A stretch of DNA of 64,000 bases from Myroides guanonis (GTDB lineage Bacteria > Bacteroidota > Bacteroidia > Flavobacteriales > Flavobacteriaceae): positions 186,001 to 250,000 of the forward strand of contig NZ_FORU01000003.1 in NCBI RefSeq assembly GCF_900114085.1, written 5' to 3'. Shown here one piece after another: positions 59,815 to 64,000 of the stretch. Both the position numbers and the translations under genes were made by a program. Each line of letters begins with the position of its first letter. Within the stretch, counting starts at the first letter, position 1. The notes beneath the pieces are model-generated. The model did not search any database, was not told the DNA's origin, and saw only the letters and a list, made by a program, of their open reading frames with translations.

Positions 59815-60519
59815 TTAAAGTAAATCTAAAAACCAATATCCGAATCTCTCCACCTCCACCTCTTCTTCTTTCTTCACAGTAATATCATAGGTTTTATAAA
59901 CTACCTCTCCTAACTCAAATGAAACGGGTTCTGAAAAATTAGGACTATCATAAACAAATGTGTGAAACTCTCCATTTTCACCACATGGATCCACATTTTC
60001 CGGTAAATCATCAATAAACTGTTTATCAATTGTTCTACCGATAAAGCTTTTATCCAAATATGCTTCGTTGACACATATAACAATTGCTTTGATTCCTATT
60101 TGTATTATTTCATTCACGAGTTCTGATGTAGGTCTATCCCATAATGGAAATACAGCAGTTACTCCTATTTTAGAAAGTTGTTTTTTACGATGTGTTTTTA
60201 AATCTTCTAATAATATATCCCCAAAAACACTATTTTTTATTCCTACATTTTTTGATTTATGCCAATATTCTTTGATTTGAATTTCATAGTCCACCATATT
60301 AATACTCTCGTTCAAATAAACTATATCTCCATCAATCCCTAACGCTTTAATTTGGCGTAATAACAACTCCTCCCTAACACCGTGCATTGAAACACGCTTC
60401 ACTTTCTCATTAACTGTGGTTATTAACCTCTCTACACTATATACTCCCTCCAACTGAACTTTATATAAAGCATATGCAGCATCTTTTCCAGTACTCCAAT
60501 TTAAAACTGCTTTCTCCAT
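59815..60519 (-). CDS. Dph6-related ATP-pyrophosphatase (adenine nucleotide alpha hydrolase)
   Basis: 234 residues. The N-terminal PP-loop reads 'LNWSTGKDAAYALY' (STGKD in place of SGGKDS), and 'VSMHGVREELL' and 'ENVDPCGENGEFHTFVYD' are the signature blocks of the diphthine-ammonia ligase/MJ0570 family. In eukaryotes and archaea this family completes diphthamide, which bacteria lack, so the bacterial substrate is unknown. It is a stand-alone gene between murI and the E2 gene. Confidence 0.88.
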   Translation of the reverse strand: MEKAVLNWSTGKDAAYALYKVQLEGVYSVERLITTVNEKVKRVSMHGVREELLLRQIKALGIDGDIVYLNESINMVDYEIQIKEYWHKSKNVGIKNSVFGDILLEDLKTHRKKQLSKIGVTAVFPLWDRPTSELVNEIIQIGIKAIVICVNEAYLDKSFIGRTIDKQFIDDLPENVDPCGENGEFHTFVYDSPNFSEPVSFELGEVVYKTYDITVKKEEEVEVERFGYWFLDLL

Positions 60520-60621
60520 GTTTTAATCTTTTTTACACAAATATAACTAAGTAAATATATGTGAATGACTATCACATATATAAATATGATGAACTATTCT
60601 AATCACAAAATTTATTCAAAT

Positions 60622-60655
60622 AAAAAAGCGGTTCCTGAAAAGGAACCGCTTTTTA
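60622..60655 (-). terminator. terminator of the E2 gene
   Basis: AAAAAAGCGGTTCCT pairs with AGGAACCGCTTTTT around GAAA (60637-60640). It is flanked by A and T runs and could act both ways, but only minus-strand genes are near. Confidence 0.92.
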
Positions 60656-60673
60656 CTATTTATCGATGTTCTA

Positions 60674-61972
60674 TTAAACTTCTCTGTTTATATCCCATGC
60701 TTCTAAAATTTCAGCAACACGTTTCACAAATCCACCTCCTAAAGCTCCGTCAACGACTCTGTGGTCATAACTATGCGATAAAAACATCTTCTGACGAATT
60801 CCAATAAAATCCCCTTCAGGTGTCTCTATAACCGCTGGAACTTTACGTATAGCTCCTAATGCCAGAATTCCAACCTCTGGCTGATTCAATATTGGTGTAC
60901 CAAATACGCTTCCAAAAGTTCCTACATTAGTAACTGTATAAGTCCCACCTTGAGTATCGTCTGGTTTTAACTTACCAGCTTTAGCTCTATTTCCAAGATC
61001 ATTAACAGCTTTAGCCATTCCAACTAAATTTAATTGATCTGCATTTTTAATTACAGGAACAATTAAATTTCCATTAGGTAATGCTGCCGCCATTCCAAGG
61101 TTAATATTTTTCTTTTTAATTATATAATCTCCTTCCACTGAAATGTTCATTCCAGGAAAATCTTTTAATGCTTTCGCTACTGCCTCCATAAATATAGGAG
61201 TAAAAGTAAGCTTCTCTCCTTCTCTTTTTTCAAAAGAGTTTTTAACTTTATTTCTCCAGTTAACTATATTAGTAACATCGACTTCAATAAAAGATTGAAC
61301 ATGAGCTGAAGTCTGTATAGACTTAACCATATATCCTGATATAAGCTTACGCATACGATCCATCTCAACAATCTCGTCTCCTCCGTTTACCGATATTGGA
61401 GCAGCTTTTGAAACTTGTACAGCTTTTTGAGCTACAGGTACAGCAACAGCTGTCACTTTTGGTGCATTACTTCTATTCTTGATATATTCTAAAATATCAT
61501 TTTTAGTAACTCGACCATCTTTACCAGTTCCACCAATTTGTTCAAGTTCTTGGATACTAACTCCCTCTTCTTTAGCTATGTTTTTCACTAAAGGTGAAAA
61601 GAATTTTTCTGAATTAGAAAAATCTAAAGCCTCAACAGTTGCTTTTGCGTCAGTAACAGATTGTTCGATTTTTGCTATTGGAGCTTCAACCCCACTAGTC
61701 ACCGATGATATATTAACAGTATCTCCCTCTCCCTCCGTTTCTATAATTGCAATGGTTTGTCCTACTTGAACAACATCATCTACTTGAAATAGTACTTCTA
61801 CTAGGGTACCTGCAACTTCTGAAGGAACTTCACTATCAACTTTATCAGTTGCTATCTCTAAAACCGTTTCATCTGCATCAATTGTATCCCCTACATTTTT
61901 CAACCAATTTGTAATTGTTGCTTCTGCAACACTCTCGCCCATTTTGGGCAATTTCAATTCAAATCTTGCCAT
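60674..61972 (-). CDS. 2-oxo acid dehydrogenase E2 (dihydrolipoamide acyltransferase)
   Basis: 432 residues: lipoyl domain (1-76, lipoylated Lys44 in 'ATDKVDSE'), a linker, the E3-binding peripheral-subunit domain (about 124-162; 'FFSPLVKNIAKEEGVSIQEL'), and the catalytic acyltransferase domain, with His404 and Asp408 in 'SYDHRVVDG'. A single lipoyl domain and the 'MGESVAEATI' opening fit the branched-chain or 2-oxoglutarate type rather than the pyruvate type with several domains. The E1 gene is not adjacent, so the exact complex cannot be named. The -7 candidate (62010-62017) overlaps the end of the glycosyltransferase gene. Confidence 0.93.
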   Translation of the reverse strand: MARFELKLPKMGESVAEATITNWLKNVGDTIDADETVLEIATDKVDSEVPSEVAGTLVEVLFQVDDVVQVGQTIAIIETEGEGDTVNISSVTSGVEAPIAKIEQSVTDAKATVEALDFSNSEKFFSPLVKNIAKEEGVSIQELEQIGGTGKDGRVTKNDILEYIKNRSNAPKVTAVAVPVAQKAVQVSKAAPISVNGGDEIVEMDRMRKLISGYMVKSIQTSAHVQSFIEVDVTNIVNWRNKVKNSFEKREGEKLTFTPIFMEAVAKALKDFPGMNISVEGDYIIKKKNINLGMAAALPNGNLIVPVIKNADQLNLVGMAKAVNDLGNRAKAGKLKPDDTQGGTYTVTNVGTFGSVFGTPILNQPEVGILALGAIRKVPAVIETPEGDFIGIRQKMFLSHSYDHRVVDGALGGGFVKRVAEILEAWDINREV

Positions 61973-62006
61973 ATCTATAACCTGAAGTTGTATTTACCTT
62001 ATTAAA

Positions 62007-63215
62007 TTACAAATTTAATAATATTTCCGACTTATTGTAATCATTTACAAAATTCTGATAATCTATTTTTATAATCTTACCATGATCATTACTGTTATTA
62101 CTTCCTACTAAATAAGAAGTATCCTTTGGTTTTATTTTAAAAGTCCTTTTTCTATCCGTATTAGATTTCATAAATAATATCATATCGCCATTGCTTAACA
62201 TATCGCCATCAAAAACAATTTCAATATATAATCCTTCATATCGCTTCAAAAGATTCTGTAGTTTCAACAAGTTAGAAACCATAATCATATCACAGTCCCA
62301 TTTTTTTTTTCCCCATTCTAATAAATAGTTATTTTCAGAAACAAGAATTATCTTATCTGGAAACTTTTCCTCTTTTACCTTTTTATGCTTTTTTGCCAAC
62401 ATAAAACAAAAAGACCCCATACGCATAAACACATCGAACAAATAAGATTCCGAAAAATGTTTTTTATAAAAAATCTGCATTCCTTTTCTAAAGCGTTGCA
62501 TATACAAAGCATCTTTTACAGTACTTTCTCCCTTGTAATGAATAACAACAACATCATGTTTATAATAATTCTTATAACCACTCTTAATAGCCCTGTAAGA
62601 CAAATCTGTATCTTCAACATACATAAAGAAACTTTCATCAAACCCTCCCAACTCAATATACAGCTCTTTTCTCATAAACATAAAAGCTCCAACAAGAACG
62701 GAAACCTCTCCACTCTCATCCTTACATAGATGTGGTGCATAATAAGCATTTAAAAAAGAAGATTTTGGAGCGATTTTATTTAAGCCCATAGCCTTAGAAA
62801 AAGAGACCCAAGGAGTTGGAATTCCTCTTTTAGATTCAGGCAGAAACTGTCCTTTTCCGTCAACTAACTGACATCCGACAATTCCCATTTTTTGTTTCTT
62901 AGAAGCAAATGAGAGAAGTTTTACAAACGTGGTTTCACCCACCACCGTATCTGGATTCAAAATACATATATACTCCCCCTTAGCATGCGAGACTCCAATA
63001 TTATTCCCCTTTGGAAAACCAACATTGGCATTATTATCTATATATTTAATATAAGGAAATAATTCACGCATCATCATACCACTACCATCAGAGGAGTTAT
63101 TATCCACAACAATAATTTCAGCATCAATATTAGAAATTGCATCAAGTACAGACCGAACACATTGCTCTAAAAAATAGCGTACATTGTAATTTAAGATAAT
63201 AACTGATAATTGCAT
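62007..63215 (-). CDS. family 2 glycosyltransferase
   Basis: 402 residues. The GT2 fold is clear: 'SVIILNYNVRYFLEQCVRSVLDAI' at the N-terminus, 'IIVVDNNSSDGSGMMMREL' (nucleotide binding), the metal-binding 'CILNPDTVV' (DxD-like) and 'GFDESFFMYVEDTDLSYRAIKSGY' (catalytic ED). It looks like rhamnosyl/galactofuranosyl-type enzymes for surface polysaccharide. The C-terminal ~140 residues, from ~265 on, are basic and not part of the fold; they may be an extra domain. ATG 63215 begins 4 bp after the -7 motif. Confidence 0.9.
   Translation of the reverse strand: MQLSVIILNYNVRYFLEQCVRSVLDAISNIDAEIIVVDNNSSDGSGMMMRELFPYIKYIDNNANVGFPKGNNIGVSHAKGEYICILNPDTVVGETTFVKLLSFASKKQKMGIVGCQLVDGKGQFLPESKRGIPTPWVSFSKAMGLNKIAPKSSFLNAYYAPHLCKDESGEVSVLVGAFMFMRKELYIELGGFDESFFMYVEDTDLSYRAIKSGYKNYYKHDVVVIHYKGESTVKDALYMQRFRKGMQIFYKKHFSESYLFDVFMRMGSFCFMLAKKHKKVKEEKFPDKIILVSENNYLLEWGKKKWDCDMIMVSNLLKLQNLLKRYEGLYIEIVFDGDMLSNGDMILFMKSNTDRKRTFKIKPKDTSYLVGSNNSNDHGKIIKIDYQNFVNDYNKSEILLNL
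62010..62017 (-). promoter_or_regulatory. possible -7 motif of the E2 gene
   Basis: TAAATTTG on the minus strand (62017-62010), just inside the 3' end of the glycosyltransferase gene. No -33 word. The 34-bp gap to the E2 start also allows readthrough from the glycosyltransferase gene. Confidence 0.35.
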
Positions 63216-63219
63216 TGGG

Positions 63220-63227
63220 CAAATATA
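63220..63227 (-). promoter_or_regulatory. -7 motif of the glycosyltransferase gene
   Basis: TATATTTG on the minus strand (63227-63220), with the start codon at 63215 only 4 bp beyond it. The second short- or no-leader case in the window. Confidence 0.6.
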
Positions 63228-63257
63228 ATTTATAAATTACTCCAAAGACAAGAATAA

Positions 63258-63297
63258 AATAAAAAAAGCCAGTTTTAAATAAAACCGGCTTTTTTAC
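63258..63297 (-). terminator. terminator of typA
   Basis: AAAAAAGCC-GTTTT pairs with AAAAC-GGCTTTTTT; the one odd pair is G-U on minus-strand RNA. It lies just past the typA stop codon. Confidence 0.88.
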
Positions 63298-63309
63298 TTT
63301 AAGAAATAA

Positions 63310-64000
63310 TTAAATTTTATTTCTTTTTCTATCTGTTTCCTTTAAGAATATTTTTCTAATACGGATTGATTTTGGCGTAACCTCAACATACTCATCTTTC
63401 TGAATATACTCTAGAGCTTCTTCAAGAGAGAATTTGATTGGAGGAATAATCCTAGCTTTTTCATCATTACCAGAAGAACGAACGTTTGACTGCTTTTTAG
63501 CCTTCGTTACGTTAATACACATATCATCACTACGAGAGTTCTCACCAATAACTTGACCCTCATAAATTTCCTCATTAGGATCAACGAAGAATTTACCACG
63601 ATCCTGCAATTTATCAATAGAATAAGGAATTGCTTTTCCATTTTCCATAGAAATTAACGATCCATTGTTACGCCCAGGAATCTCACCTTTGTAAGGTTCA
63701 TATCCAATATAACGGTGTGACATAATAGCCTCACCAGCGGTAGCAGTTAATAATTGATTTCTCAAACCAATAATTCCACGTGAAGGAATATTGAATTTAA
63801 CAATCATTCTATCCCCTTTACCTTCCATTGAAAGCATTTCTCCTTTACGTATAGAAACAAACTCTACAGCTCTACCGGAAAGATTTTCTGGTAAATCAAT
63901 AGTCAATTCCTCTATTGGCTCACATTTAACACCATTAACCTCTTTTATAATTACTTGAGGTTGTCCAATCTGTAGTTCGTACCCTTCTCTTCTCATTGTT
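63310..64000 (-). CDS. typA: GTP-binding protein TypA/BipA, C-terminal part (runs off the right edge)
   Basis: 230 residues of the C-terminal half are visible. They cover the EF-G domain V-like part ('MRREGYELQIGQPQVI', then 'FNIPSRGIIGLRNQLLTATAGEAIMSHRYIGYEPYKG') and the BipA-specific C-terminal domain ('GRNNGSLISMENGKAIPYSIDKLQDRGKFFVDPNE' … 'VRSSGNDEKARIIPPIKFSLEEALEYIQKDEYVEVTPKSIRIRK', shown in parts). BipA is a ribosome-associated GTPase used under stress. The GTPase domain lies beyond the window, so the true start is not seen. The partial frame has no stop or shift. Confidence 0.95.
   Translation of the reverse strand, partial: TMRREGYELQIGQPQVIIKEVNGVKCEPIEELTIDLPENLSGRAVEFVSIRKGEMLSMEGKGDRMIVKFNIPSRGIIGLRNQLLTATAGEAIMSHRYIGYEPYKGEIPGRNNGSLISMENGKAIPYSIDKLQDRGKFFVDPNEEIYEGQVIGENSRSDDMCINVTKAKKQSNVRSSGNDEKARIIPPIKFSLEEALEYIQKDEYVEVTPKSIRIRKIFLKETDRKRNKI

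Overview
The window reads as a piece of the core chromosome of a low-GC member of the Flavobacteriaceae (Bacteroidota). The evidence is: the promoter word TAnnTTTG, sometimes with TTG/TTTG 19 bp upstream, before many genes; a type IX secretion (T9SS) substrate with a gliding-motility-type C-terminal domain next to PorP/SprF and OmpA-like genes; an S46 dipeptidyl-peptidase; an HPPK-deoxynucleoside kinase fusion; and the order DUF6089-uppS-bamA-ompH-ompH-murI. I cannot fix the genus. I see no phage, insertion sequence, CRISPR array, origin or plasmid module.

Layout. 0-8 kb: a secreted coiled-coil protein, an empty stretch with a possible decayed element, two identical tRNA-Phe genes, then coaX, an outer-membrane barrel, lptC and a small membrane protein, followed by a PpiD-type foldase and fabD. 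8-18 kb: a Bcr/CflA exporter, a DegT-type aminotransferase, Kdo transferase, an aldo/keto reductase, a compact DUF4252-ECF sigma-membrane protein-DUF4252 operon, a probable DPP11 and a small acidic lipoprotein. 18-31 kb: an ANT(6)-like nucleotidyltransferase, a bacterial GH3 protein, DUF2797 and SIMPL proteins, then a minus-strand operon of a 1986-residue T9SS adhesin, PorP/SprF and a PorE-like OmpA protein. 31-42 kb: AsmA, SppA, folK-dNK fusion, a SpoU methyltransferase, a FUSC-like membrane protein, mutS, then tRNA-Gly and tRNA-Leu behind two tandem promoters. 42-51 kb: a YegP-like protein, clpX, clpP and tig (minus strand), a FadL-GDSL lipase-holin-like operon, and pdxJ with an alpha/beta hydrolase. 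51-64 kb: CBS protein, nadK, the outer-membrane biogenesis cluster ending in murI, a Dph6-like ATPase, a 2-oxoacid dehydrogenase E2, a family 2 glycosyltransferase, and the C-terminal part of typA running off the right edge.

How the genes fit together. Envelope construction dominates: lptC and kdtA (LPS), bamA, two ompH genes and the PpiD-type foldase (outer-membrane protein folding), uppS and murI (cell wall), sppA and AsmA (membrane maintenance), and the T9SS cargo operon. Protein quality control (tig, clpP, clpX), mismatch repair and cofactor genes (coaX, pdxJ, nadK, folK) make up much of the rest.

No clearly undescribed system stands out. The items most worth a second look are the ECF/DUF4252 operon, the modular T9SS adhesin, the long coiled-coil OmpH protein, the isolated GC-richer element near 1.1-1.25 kb, and tight packing of terminators, promoters and start codons that predicts several very short-leader or leaderless mRNAs. 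Functions are inferred from remembered family motifs; no database search was run.
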